A stretch of DNA of 6,419 bases from DATDRS01 sp035291605 (GCA_035291605.1 DATDRS010000024.1:1-6419); one strand, 5' to 3'. Shown: positions 1 to 6,067, numbered from the stretch's first letter. Made by a program: numbers and translations. The notes: a model not told the origin generated them from the letters alone.

Positions 1-300
1 CGCTGCCCGCACTGCCCCCCCGCCGCCCGGAAAGCGCCTTCCAAGCTCGCCGCGATTGGCGTCAAAGTGGACGCGCGCGGCGTCTCGCAGCACGGCTTCG
101 CCCTCAACGTCAACCCCGACATGAGTTATTGGGACGGCATCGTCGGCTGCGGCATCCGCGACCATGCAACGGTCTCGATGGCCGACTTCCTGGGCGAGCC
201 GCCCGCGATGGAGGCGGTGATGGACGAAGTGGCGGAGCAGTTCGGGAAGGTGTTTGAGAGAGAGATGGTGACAGCGGATGGGGAACGGATCAACGGATAA
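1..300 (+). CDS. lipB: Octanoyl-[acyl-carrier-protein]:protein N-octanoyltransferase LipB, C-terminal part (5' end outside window)
   Basis: LipB moves the octanoyl group from acyl carrier protein to a lysine of lipoyl-dependent enzymes, the first step of endogenous lipoate synthesis in the cytoplasm. The frame is open from base 1 and ends at TAA 298-300, giving 99 residues. The visible part carries the family's two active-site regions: SKLAAIG, whose Lys (43-45) matches the conserved catalytic lysine, and HGFALNVNPD followed by GCGI, whose Cys (148-150) matches the acyl-carrying cysteine. Family proteins are roughly 210-250 residues, so about the first half is missing. An ATG-led frame could be read only from a GTG at 67, but that start would cut off the catalytic lysine, so this is the tail of a longer gene. 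The last 20 or so residues are a variable tail. Gene identity is confident; its link to the downstream enzymes is unknown. Confidence 0.88.
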   Translation, partial: RCPHCPPAARKAPSKLAAIGVKVDARGVSQHGFALNVNPDMSYWDGIVGCGIRDHATVSMADFLGEPPAMEAVMDEVAEQFGKVFEREMVTADGERING

Positions 301-336
301 GCCTCCTAAGAGTTCCTAACAAAAAGAAACCAGCGT

Positions 337-407
337 CCTGAGTGGAGCGGCGCGCCCCTTCGACTTCGCTGGCGCTTCGCTCAGGGTGCGCGCCGCGTAG
401 TCGAAGG
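337..407. repeat. Interleaved inverted repeats in the lipB-hydroxylase gap
   Basis: Two imperfect inverted pairs overlap each other in the 143-base gap 301-443. Pair one is 337-351 (beginning CCTGAG) with 371-385 (ending CTCAGG), with three mismatches in 15. Pair two is CCTTCGACTTCGC (357-369) with GCGTAGTCGAAGG (395-407), with one mismatch in 13. Because the arms alternate, both stems cannot form in a simple hairpin. The CTTCGACT and GCTCAGG words look like a dispersed intergenic repeat known in many genomes (recollection, not searched). There is no T-run to make it a clear terminator. I see no convincing promoter in the rest of the gap. Confidence 0.6.
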
Positions 408-443
408 ATGCGTTCAACCACCCAATAGCGAACGGATAAATAC

Positions 444-2759
444 ATGCCTATACCCTCCCTCATCGGCGCGCGGGTCAGACGTAAGGAAGACCCGCGTTTG
501 ATTACCGGCGCAGCCAAATATACGGGCGACATCCAACTGCCGGGAATGTATCATGTCGCTTTCGTCCGCAGCCCCTACGCCCACGCGCGCATCCTCAATA
601 TTGACGCTTCAGGGGCGCTGAAGATGCCCGGTGTGCTGGCGGTGGTCACCGGGACGGACGTGCCCGCGCTCTGCAACCCCATGCCTGAAATCGGCACCGG
701 CGAAGGCAGCGATGGCCGGGAGCGCGAGAAACCACTCCGGCGCTATCCGCTCCCGGCCGACCGCGTACGACACGTGGGCGAGGCTGTCGCCGCCGTGATC
801 GCCGACTCGCCCGCGCACGCCGCCGACGCCGCCCTCGCGGTGCGCGTGGATTGGGATCCCCTGCCCGCCGTCGCCGACGTGCTGAAGGCGATTGAGCCGG
901 GCGCGCCGCAGCTCTTTGATGACCGCCCGAAGAACATCGAGCACACCTGGACGCGTAAGCGCGGCGATCCCGAGGCGGCTTTCGCCAGCGCCTATCGCGT
1001 GGTCAGGCAGCGCATGGTGAACCAGCGCCTCGCAGGTGTACCGATGGAAGGACGCGCGGTCGTCGCCGCGCCCGACCCGGCGACAGGCGGCCTCACCGTC
1101 TGGTCGAGCACCCAGGTGCCGCACGCCGTGCGCGCGAGCCTGGCGGAGATGTTAAACCTGCCGGAGAGCGCCATTCACGTCATCGCGCCGGAGGTTGGGG
1201 GCGGCTTTGGCCTCAAGGGCGGGTTTTACCCCGAGGAAGCCCTGCTGCCCGCGCTGGCGCTCAAATACAATCTGCCCCTGCGCTGGGTCGAGACGCGCCT
1301 GGAGCACATGGCCGCCACGACGCATGGGCGGGCGCAAGTCGCAGATATCGAAGCGGCGGTGCTGGCGGATGGGACGGTGACCGGGCTGCGGCTGCGCATT
1401 TTCAACGATTTAGGCGCATACCCGTTGGGCTGGTGGCTGCCGGAATTGACCGGGCAGATGTCCGTCGGGGTCTACCGGATCCAGAGTGTTGATCTTGAAG
1501 GGACCGGGGTGCTCACGAACACCACGCCCGTCTCGGCCTATCGCGGGGCGGGGCGGCCCGAGGCCGCGTATTACATCGAGCGGCTCATGGACATGGTCGC
1601 CGCCGAATTGAACCTCGACCCGGCCGAACTGCGGCGCCGGAACTTCATCCCGCCCGAAGCCTTCCCCTACGAGACGCCGAGCGGCATGACCTACGACAGC
1701 GGCGAGTACGACCACGCGCTCACGAAGGCGCTGGAGATTTCCAGTTACACCGCCCTGCGCGAGGAGCAGCGACGGCGCGTAGAGACGCGGCAGGGCGCGC
1801 CTTTGTTGGGCGTCGGCATTTCCTGCTACGTGGAGTTGTGCGGGCCGGGGCCGTACGAGAGCGCCGTCGTGCGCGTGGATGCGAGCGGCAGCGTCACGGT
1901 CATCACTGGGATTTCGCCCCACGGCCAGGGCGAGGAGACCACCTTCGCGCAGATCGTCGCCGACGAGTTAGGCGTGGATTTCGGCAAGATCACCGTCCAG
2001 CACGGCGACACCCACAACGCGCCGATGGGCATCGGCACTTATGGCAGCCGGGGCCTCGCCGTCGGCGGGTCGGCGGCCCTCCGCGCGGCTGGAACCGTCC
2101 GCGCTAAAGCCACGCGCATCGCCGCGCACATCCTCGAAGCCGCGCCGGAGGACATCATTCTCTCTGATGGACATTATCATGTGAAGGGCGCGCCAGGGCG
2201 GGGCGTGACGCTCGCGGAGATTGCGAAGCGGGCTTACAGCGACGACCTGCCCGACGACATTGATTCCGGGCTGGAGGCGACGGACTTCTTCCGCCCGCCT
2301 GACCTGGTGTTCCCCTTCGGCGCGCACGTGGCCGTGGTGGAGGTGGAGCGCGAGACCGGTGTGGTCCATCTACGCGATTATTTCTCGGTGGACGACTGCG
2401 GCCCGCGCATCAGCCCGACGCTGGTCGAGGGGCAGGTGCATGGCGGCCTGGCGCAGGGCATCGCGCAGGCGCTGTGGGAAGAAGTGGTCTACGACGAAAG
2501 CGGCCAACTGCTTTCGGGATCGTTGATGGAATATGTCCTGCCGCGCGCGGAGAATTTCCCGCGCTTCACCACGGACCGCACGGAGACGCGCACCTTTCGC
2601 AACCCGCTTGGGGCGAAAGGCATCGGCGAGGCGGCGACCATCGGCTCGACCCCGGCGATGGTGAACGCGGTGATGGATGCGCTCAAGCCCTTCGGCGTGC
2701 GCCACCTTGACATGCCCCTCAAGCCGGAGAAGATTTGGCGGGCAATAAAGTTTTCATGA
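444..2759 (+). CDS. Xanthine dehydrogenase/CO dehydrogenase family molybdopterin-binding large subunit (form II CoxL-like)
   Basis: This is a 771-residue cytoplasmic molybdenum hydroxylase catalytic subunit, normal length for a stand-alone large subunit. An a/b-hammerhead domain occupies roughly residues 15-135 (RRKEDPRLITG near the start, then VRSPYAHARI). Two molybdopterin-binding domains follow. Visible family motifs are VGGGFGLK (251-258), AYRGAGRPEA (365-374), GQGEETTFAQI (494-504), GSRGLAVGGSA (534-544), VEGQVHGGLAQG (661-672) and KGIGEA (725-730), with Glu729 as the expected catalytic base. True CO dehydrogenases (form I) carry AYxCSFR in the active-site loop; here it is AYRGAGR, so the Cys that holds copper is absent and the substrate is unknown, perhaps an aldehyde or N-heterocycle. 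The usual 2Fe-2S and FAD partner subunits are not beside it. The ATG start is fixed by the conserved N-terminus; only a weak ribosome-binding sequence precedes it. The stop overlaps the next gene by four bases. Confidence 0.92.
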   Translation: MPIPSLIGARVRRKEDPRLITGAAKYTGDIQLPGMYHVAFVRSPYAHARILNIDASGALKMPGVLAVVTGTDVPALCNPMPEIGTGEGSDGREREKPLRRYPLPADRVRHVGEAVAAVIADSPAHAADAALAVRVDWDPLPAVADVLKAIEPGAPQLFDDRPKNIEHTWTRKRGDPEAAFASAYRVVRQRMVNQRLAGVPMEGRAVVAAPDPATGGLTVWSSTQVPHAVRASLAEMLNLPESAIHVIAPEVGGGFGLKGGFYPEEALLPALALKYNLPLRWVETRLEHMAATTHGRAQVADIEAAVLADGTVTGLRLRIFNDLGAYPLGWWLPELTGQMSVGVYRIQSVDLEGTGVLTNTTPVSAYRGAGRPEAAYYIERLMDMVAAELNLDPAELRRRNFIPPEAFPYETPSGMTYDSGEYDHALTKALEISSYTALREEQRRRVETRQGAPLLGVGISCYVELCGPGPYESAVVRVDASGSVTVITGISPHGQGEETTFAQIVADELGVDFGKITVQHGDTHNAPMGIGTYGSRGLAVGGSAALRAAGTVRAKATRIAAHILEAAPEDIILSDGHYHVKGAPGRGVTLAEIAKRAYSDDLPDDIDSGLEATDFFRPPDLVFPFGAHVAVVEVERETGVVHLRDYFSVDDCGPRISPTLVEGQVHGGLAQGIAQALWEEVVYDESGQLLSGSLMEYVLPRAENFPRFTTDRTETRTFRNPLGAKGIGEAATIGSTPAMVNAVMDALKPFGVRHLDMPLKPEKIWRAIKFS

Positions 2760-3739
2760 AATACTTCCTCACCGGCGCCACCGGCTTCATCGGCGGACGA
2801 GTCGCGCGCCAACTCGCCGGGGCCGGGCATCAGGTAATGGCTGCAGTGCGCGACCCCGAGCGGGCCACAGACCTCGCCAGCCTCGGCGTCGTCCTGCATC
2901 AGGGGGATGTGACGGACAAAGATAGTATGCGCGCACCGATGACGGGCGTGGACGGCGTCTTTCACATCGCGGGCTGGTACAAGATCGGGGTGAGGAAGAA
3001 AAGCGATGCGGTGAGGGTCAACGTGGACGGCACGCACAACGTGCTGGAGTTGATGAAGGAGCTTGGCGTCCCCAAAGGCGTGTACACCAGCACCCTTGCC
3101 GTCTTCTCGGACACGCGCGGCCAGTTGGTGGACGAGACATACCACCACAGCGGCGCGCACCTCACCGAGTACGACCGCACCAAGTGGCTGGCGCACGAAC
3201 TGGCCGAGACGATGATCCTCGGCGGATTGCCGCTGGTGATCGTCATGCCCGGCGTGGTCTATGGGCCAGGCGACACCAGCAATGTGCGCACCACGCTCCT
3301 GCAATATCTGCATCGCACGCTGCCATTGGTTCCCGAGGGTACGGCTTTCTGCTGGGGGCACGTGGACGACATCGCGCGCGGGCACATTCTGGCAATGGAG
3401 AAGGGCAGGCCGGGCGAAACGTACATCATCGCCGGGCCGAAGCACACCCTCAGCGAAGCGCTGAAACTGGCCGAGCAGATTACCAGCATCCCTCTGCCGC
3501 GCCTGCGCGCCTCCCCCAGTGTCCTGAAGGTGATGGCAGTCGTTATGAGCGTGGTCGAGAAATTTACGCTCCTGCCCGAGGCTTACACCTCTGAAGGCTT
3601 GCGCATTGCCGCAGGCGTCACCTACCTCGGCGACAACGCCAGAGCCAGGCGCGAACTGGGCTACAACCCCCGCCCGTTGGAAGATGGACTGCGGGAGACG
3701 CTGAAGCACGAGATGAAATTGCTGGGTTGGAAAACATAA
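2756..3739 (+). CDS. NAD(P)-dependent epimerase/dehydratase-type oxidoreductase (extended SDR)
   Basis: A 327-residue extended short-chain dehydrogenase/reductase. The Rossmann fold opens at the first residues with GATGFIG (7-13), the GxxGxxG nucleotide-binding loop. GDVTD (50-54) follows, then NVDGTHNVLELM (89-100), the YTST serine/threonine region (110-113), the catalytic YxxxK as Tyr139 and Lys143, and HVDD (202-205). The overall pattern resembles dihydroflavonol-4-reductase-like and hopanoid-associated epimerase-like proteins, but the substrate cannot be read. The ATG at 2756 is chosen because MKYFLTGATG is the usual family start and it overlaps the previous stop as ATGA, implying translational coupling. 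An in-frame TTG at 2735 with a GGAGA five bases upstream is a possible alternative adding seven residues. The last 38 codons are duplicated, in broken form, at 5749-5867. Coupling suggests both enzymes act on related metabolites (inference). Confidence 0.9.
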   Translation: MKYFLTGATGFIGGRVARQLAGAGHQVMAAVRDPERATDLASLGVVLHQGDVTDKDSMRAPMTGVDGVFHIAGWYKIGVRKKSDAVRVNVDGTHNVLELMKELGVPKGVYTSTLAVFSDTRGQLVDETYHHSGAHLTEYDRTKWLAHELAETMILGGLPLVIVMPGVVYGPGDTSNVRTTLLQYLHRTLPLVPEGTAFCWGHVDDIARGHILAMEKGRPGETYIIAGPKHTLSEALKLAEQITSIPLPRLRASPSVLKVMAVVMSVVEKFTLLPEAYTSEGLRIAAGVTYLGDNARARRELGYNPRPLEDGLRETLKHEMKLLGWKT

Positions 3740-3837
3740 TCGTTCACCCAAAATCACTGCGTGCGAAGATCCGCATGTTGGGTCAGCCCGCCGAGAAGCC
3801 ATCGCTATCAGCGGAGGAAATGTTCAATCCGACAGCC

Positions 3838-3867
3838 TTGACACGCTGCCAACAGCGGCAGTATAAA
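3838..3867 (+). promoter_or_regulatory. Near-consensus housekeeping promoter upstream of the beta-helix gene
   Basis: TTGACA (3838-3843) and TATAAA (3862-3867) are separated by 18 bases, matching a primary-sigma-factor promoter closely. Transcription would start near 3874, leaving a 5' leader of about 65 bases before ATG 3940. The spacer contains a short inverted repeat (CTGCC 3846-3850 with GGCAG 3857-3861, or GCTG with CAGC inside it), which could be an operator. The same promoter layout recurs at 5962-5992, which strengthens the call. Confidence 0.75.
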
Positions 3868-3888
3868 AGAACGTAATAGCGTGTGACG

Positions 3889-3939
3889 TTTCTTGTGATT
3901 CACCTCGTCTATTACAGAAGTCAAGCCCACAGGGCAGAG
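3889..3939 (+). promoter_or_regulatory. Conserved 5' leader box and ribosome-binding-site hairpin (copy A)
   Basis: TTTCTTGTGATTCACC (3889-3904) matches 6016-6031 in the second copy with one change, although surrounding bases differ. Just before the start codon, GCCC (3925-3928) can pair with GGGC (3932-3935) over a three-base loop. GGGC overlaps the Shine-Dalgarno-like AGGG (3931-3934), five bases from ATG 3940. The second copy keeps the pairing with a four-base loop. A role in translation control is inference. Confidence 0.45.
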
Positions 3940-5595
3940 ATGTCGCGCAACAACACGCGAGGCATAGGCCTCATTCCCCTCATATTAGCCGCTCTTTACC
4001 TGGCGCTAAATCCCAGGTCTAACACTGGGCCTTCTTTCGCCGCGCAAACAACGTCGAGCGAAGTCCTGGCGGGTACCCCCACCCCAACGGACACAGCGCC
4101 TCCGGCTGCCACGATCCGGGTGCCTCAGGATCAGCCAACGATCCAAACTGCCATCAACGCTGCTCAGAATGGCGACCTCATCCTGGTCTCTCCCGGTACG
4201 TATAACGAAAACATTACCATTGCTGGCAAAACGATTACCCTGGCGTCCCAATTCTATACGACTGGCGACCCTGCTTTCATTGACCAGACTATTCTGGATG
4301 GAGGCGGCAATGTGGTCATTACCGTCGGCTCGTCTGTTGGCCCGGAAACCCGGATCATCGGCTTCACCATCCAAAACGGGAATGACGGGATCGCTGCTGC
4401 CGGTAAACTTCACATCCTCAATAACCGAATTCTCAACACTGGGGATGGCATTGATTACTCCTCGAGCGGCGGTTTCGCCCGGAATAACGTGTTTGAAAAC
4501 AACCACGACGATGGCATTGACTTGGACGGCGCCACCGAAGTTACCATCGAAGATAACACGATCCGCAACAATGGCGATGATGGCATTGAAATTCGCCTCC
4601 ACGCCTACAGCGGCGTCACGCTGACGATCGTGATCCGCAACAATCTCATCGCGGGGAACGTCGAAGACGGCATCCAGTTGATTGATTATCCCGACCTCTC
4701 CCATCGAGTGTTTCGCATCGAACGCAACCGGATCACAAACAACGACATGGTCGGCCTGGGGCTGATGGATAACGGCGAGACCAACGAAGATTTCCGGGCG
4801 GCCAGCATCCCGGAGCCTATTCATCTCATCCATAACACCTTCAGCGGCAACAATCACGGCGTCACGGGCGGCGACAACTTGGTGGCCCTCAATAACCTGT
4901 TCGTCAATTCTCCCAACCTGGCGCTGAAGAATGTGGACGCCGGCTCCACTGCCGCCTACAACCTGTTTTGGAACAACGGGACGAATTACCAGGGCAGCAA
5001 TATAGACATTGACACCACTTTGTTTAGCGACCCCCTCCTGGACGGTAATGACCAGCTCCAACTCGGCAGTCCGGCCATTGACGCGGGCATAGCCCACTTT
5101 GAATGGAACGGCGAAACCGTTCTAGATCTTCCGCCTGGCGCCTACTTCGGCGCGGCCCCCGACCTGGGAAAGTATGAGACTAACTTTGCCACGTCTACTC
5201 CCACAGCTACGCCAACGGACACGCCGACACCCACGGCCAGCCAGACACCCACCCCGACCACGACTCAGGCGTCGAGCGGCACGCCGACGGCAACGCACAT
5301 GCCGACGATCACGCCGATGCCCGGCGCCAGCCAGACGTCCACCCCGACCACAACGCAAAGGCCGGATGGCACGGCCACGGCGACGCCGACCGGCACGCCG
5401 ACATCCACCGCCAGCCAGACACCCACTCCGACCACGACTCAGGCGTCGAGCGGCACGCCAACGCCGACGGCGACCTCAATTTCCCCTGCCGGAAATTCCA
5501 CGCTTTACCTGCCTCTGGTAGCGCGCCCGAAGTCTGCGTCAACCCCTGTCGCTCCCTCGCCGGGGGCCCTCACCCGTCGGGGCCGAGTCCGCTGA
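3940..5595 (+). CDS. Secreted right-handed beta-helix protein with Pro/Thr-rich linker and LYLPLV C-terminal motif
   Basis: A 551-residue exported protein. Residues 1-36 form a signal peptide: MSRNNTRG, a hydrophobic core (about 9-23), then a likely cleavage near SFA/AQ. A short TPTPT spacer (46-50) leads into the parallel beta-helix (about 57-414), opened by IRVPQDQPTIQTAINAA and SPGTYNENI. Its coils show DGI turns at about 149, 169, 191, 214 and 243, spaced 20-29 residues, with Asn-rich ladders. It closes with LGSPAIDAG (375-383) and PDLGKYE (407-413), typical of this class. Residues 418-513 are a Thr/Pro-rich linker with a triplicated unit, then LYLPLVAR (522-529) and a 22-residue Arg-rich tail. 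Beta-helices of this kind often bind or cleave polysaccharide, but no catalytic set is recognisable, so function is unknown. ATG 3940 is preferred over an in-frame GTG at 3883 because the second copy of the leader has a stop in that extension. Base composition is less GC-rich than the upstream genes. Confidence 0.88.
   Translation: MSRNNTRGIGLIPLILAALYLALNPRSNTGPSFAAQTTSSEVLAGTPTPTDTAPPAATIRVPQDQPTIQTAINAAQNGDLILVSPGTYNENITIAGKTITLASQFYTTGDPAFIDQTILDGGGNVVITVGSSVGPETRIIGFTIQNGNDGIAAAGKLHILNNRILNTGDGIDYSSSGGFARNNVFENNHDDGIDLDGATEVTIEDNTIRNNGDDGIEIRLHAYSGVTLTIVIRNNLIAGNVEDGIQLIDYPDLSHRVFRIERNRITNNDMVGLGLMDNGETNEDFRAASIPEPIHLIHNTFSGNNHGVTGGDNLVALNNLFVNSPNLALKNVDAGSTAAYNLFWNNGTNYQGSNIDIDTTLFSDPLLDGNDQLQLGSPAIDAGIAHFEWNGETVLDLPPGAYFGAAPDLGKYETNFATSTPTATPTDTPTPTASQTPTPTTTQASSGTPTATHMPTITPMPGASQTSTPTTTQRPDGTATATPTGTPTSTASQTPTPTTTQASSGTPTPTATSISPAGNSTLYLPLVARPKSASTPVAPSPGALTRRGRVR
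5236..5459 (+). repeat. Triplicated 50-base unit in the Pro/Thr linker
   Basis: Units at 5236-5285 and 5410-5459 are identical except for one base (5253 C, 5427 T) and lie 174 bases apart, so in frame. A more diverged unit sits between them at 5326-5375. They encode the pattern ASQTxTPTTTQ followed by ASSGT or RPDGT. The near identity of the outer pair, beside a diverged middle one, points to recent copying or gene conversion inside the linker. Such low-complexity linkers usually act as flexible, possibly glycosylated spacers between a surface domain and its anchor. Confidence 0.85.
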
Positions 5596-5629
5596 ACCTT
5601 CCGCCAATCTGGACTCTCTACGGGCACAA

Positions 5630-5730
5630 ACTGCGCTTTTGTAAGGGCGAAGCATTCGCGCCCCAGCGGGCCAGTTTGGCGGCGGGCCGAAGCGCGAATG
5701 CTTCGCCCCAACAGAGCTGAAAAGCGCAGT
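5630..5730. repeat. 101-base palindromic element (two nested perfect arms)
   Basis: The outer arms are ACTGCGCTTTT (5630-5640) and its reverse complement (5720-5730). The inner arms are GGGCGAAGCATTCGCGC (5645-5661) and its reverse complement (5692-5708). Both pairs are perfect. The central 30 bases hold a smaller GCC-AGTTT-GGC hairpin (5670-5680). There is no coding capacity and no obvious target-site duplication. It lies 34 bases after the beta-helix stop and 18 bases before the duplicated block. It could be a dispersed palindromic or MITE-like repeat; it could also stall or end transcription, though it lacks a T-run directly after the stem. The GGGCGAAGCATTCG word resembles repeats I recall from other genomes. 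Confidence 0.8.
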
Positions 5731-5748
5731 CACTGGCCGCGCGCAGTA

Positions 5749-5867
5749 TACCTCGGCGACGACGCCAGAGCCCGGCGTGAGCTGGGTTATACCCCCGCCC
5801 GTTGGAAGAAGGACTGCGAGAGACGCTGAAGCACGCGATGAAGTTGCTGGGTTGGGAAATGCCGTAA
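5749..5867 (+). pseudogene. Truncated, frameshifted copy of the SDR oxidoreductase 3' end
   Basis: This matches the last 38 codons and stop of the dehydrogenase (3623-3739) at about 89% identity by hand alignment. It begins abruptly at TACCTCGGCGAC with no upstream homology. A one-base deletion (AACCCCC at 3665 has become ACCCCC near 5790) breaks the frame after the residues ARRELGY. One extra codon lies just before TAA 5865-5867. Apart from the deletion and last codons, seven of eleven changed codons are synonymous (for example CGC/CGT, GAA/GAG, GGC/GGT, TAC/TAT). That implies the copy descends from a gene that stayed functional for some time after the two lineages split. No start codon or promoter serves it. 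Confidence 0.88.
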
Positions 5868-5914
5868 TCCGGTCGGAAAGGTTTCTTCCAGCCCAGTCCT
5901 CCTGGCACCGATCG

Positions 5915-5930
5915 GAGGCGAGGCCGCCTC
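5915..5930. other. Short GC-rich hairpin between the pseudogene and promoter B
   Basis: GAGGCG (5915-5920) and CGCCTC (5925-5930) pair perfectly over the loop AGGC. An ATTTTC follows about 11 bases later, too far for a standard intrinsic terminator. It might weakly end transcription from upstream, or be chance in GC-rich DNA. The equivalent part of copy A has no matching hairpin. Confidence 0.3.
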
Positions 5931-5961
5931 TGCAGACAGGATTTTCAAACCCAACTAAAAC

Positions 5962-5992
5962 TTGACACGCCGCCAAAGGGCGGCAATATAAA
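5962..5992 (+). promoter_or_regulatory. Second near-consensus promoter, upstream of the metallophosphoesterase-like gene
   Basis: TTGACA (5962-5967) and TATAAA (5987-5992) with a 19-base spacer, aligned with the promoter at 3838-3867. The spacer holds a perfect inverted repeat, GCCGCC (5969-5974) and GGCGGC (5979-5984) over four bases. The expected start lies near 5999, giving a 5' leader of about 70 bases. The 19-base spacing is slightly long and may make it weaker than copy A. Confidence 0.7.
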
Positions 5993-6015
5993 AGAGAGGG
6001 TTATCACGTACAACA

Positions 6016-6067
6016 TTTCTTGTGATCCACCCGGTGCCTCACCGAAGCCAGGCCCATGGGGGCAGAG
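6016..6067 (+). promoter_or_regulatory. Conserved 5' leader box and ribosome-binding-site hairpin (copy B)
   Basis: TTTCTTGTGATCCACC (6016-6031) is the counterpart of the box at 3889-3904. GCCC (6052-6055) can pair with GGGC (6060-6063), placing the purine-rich Shine-Dalgarno-like stretch in a hairpin just before ATG 6068. GGCAGAGATGTC around the start is identical to copy A. The in-frame TGA at 6023-6025 limits any upstream extension of the reading frame. Confidence 0.45.

Larger units (their letters stand above)
3623..4050. repeat. Segmental duplication, copy A (SDR tail, promoter, 5' leader, signal peptide)
   Basis: Copy A runs from codon 290 of the dehydrogenase through the intergenic region to codon 37 of the beta-helix gene. 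Its partner is copy B at 5749-6178, offset 2124-2128 bases, in the same orientation. Hand alignment gives about 103 of 116 matching bases in the dehydrogenase tail and 88 of 111 in the signal-peptide codons. Between these, similarity is limited to islands: the promoter, a 16-base box and the ribosome-binding-site region. The stretch 3740-3837 is largely diverged from its counterpart 5868-5961, although the two have nearly the same length (98 and 94 bases). Confidence 0.88.

Noticed and set aside
413..441. Promoter directly upstream of the hydroxylase gene (TTCAAC and GATAAAT)
   Set aside because: The -35 match is poor and the -10 would end about two bases before the start codon, leaving no leader.
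2735..2755. TTG 2735 as start of the SDR gene, with GGAGA upstream
   Set aside because: The family starts at or just before MKYFLTGATG, and ATG 2756 overlaps the previous stop codon. The TTG cannot be excluded, but it is less likely.
444..2759. Annotation as true CO dehydrogenase CoxL
   Set aside because: The active-site loop is AYRGAGR, not the AYxCSFR of form I enzymes, and no CoxS or CoxM gene is visible.
2489..3802. Long minus-strand reading frame of 437 codons
   Set aside because: It lies opposite two well-supported genes, has a His/Arg/Ala-rich composition typical of a GC-rich complement, and shows no recognisable domain.
3883..3939. GTG 3883 as start of the beta-helix gene, adding 19 residues
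   Set aside because: It would put hydrophilic residues before the signal peptide and nearly at the transcription start. In the second copy the corresponding frame is broken by TGA at 6023-6025, while MSR-NTRG from the later ATG is conserved.
4006..5097. Minus-strand reading frame of 363 codons opposite the beta-helix gene
   Set aside because: The plus-strand frame has a signal peptide and clear beta-helix repeats. The minus frame is a mirror of that repetitive coding sequence.
5236..5459. CRISPR-like spaced repeats
   Set aside because: The repeats are in frame within a Pro/Thr linker, unevenly spaced (90 and 84 bases), with one diverged unit and no unique-spacer pattern.
5630..5730. Palindrome as an intrinsic terminator of the beta-helix gene
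   Set aside because: The stem is strong, but no T-run follows directly and the loop is long. It is better described as a palindromic repeat, though transcription may still stop there.
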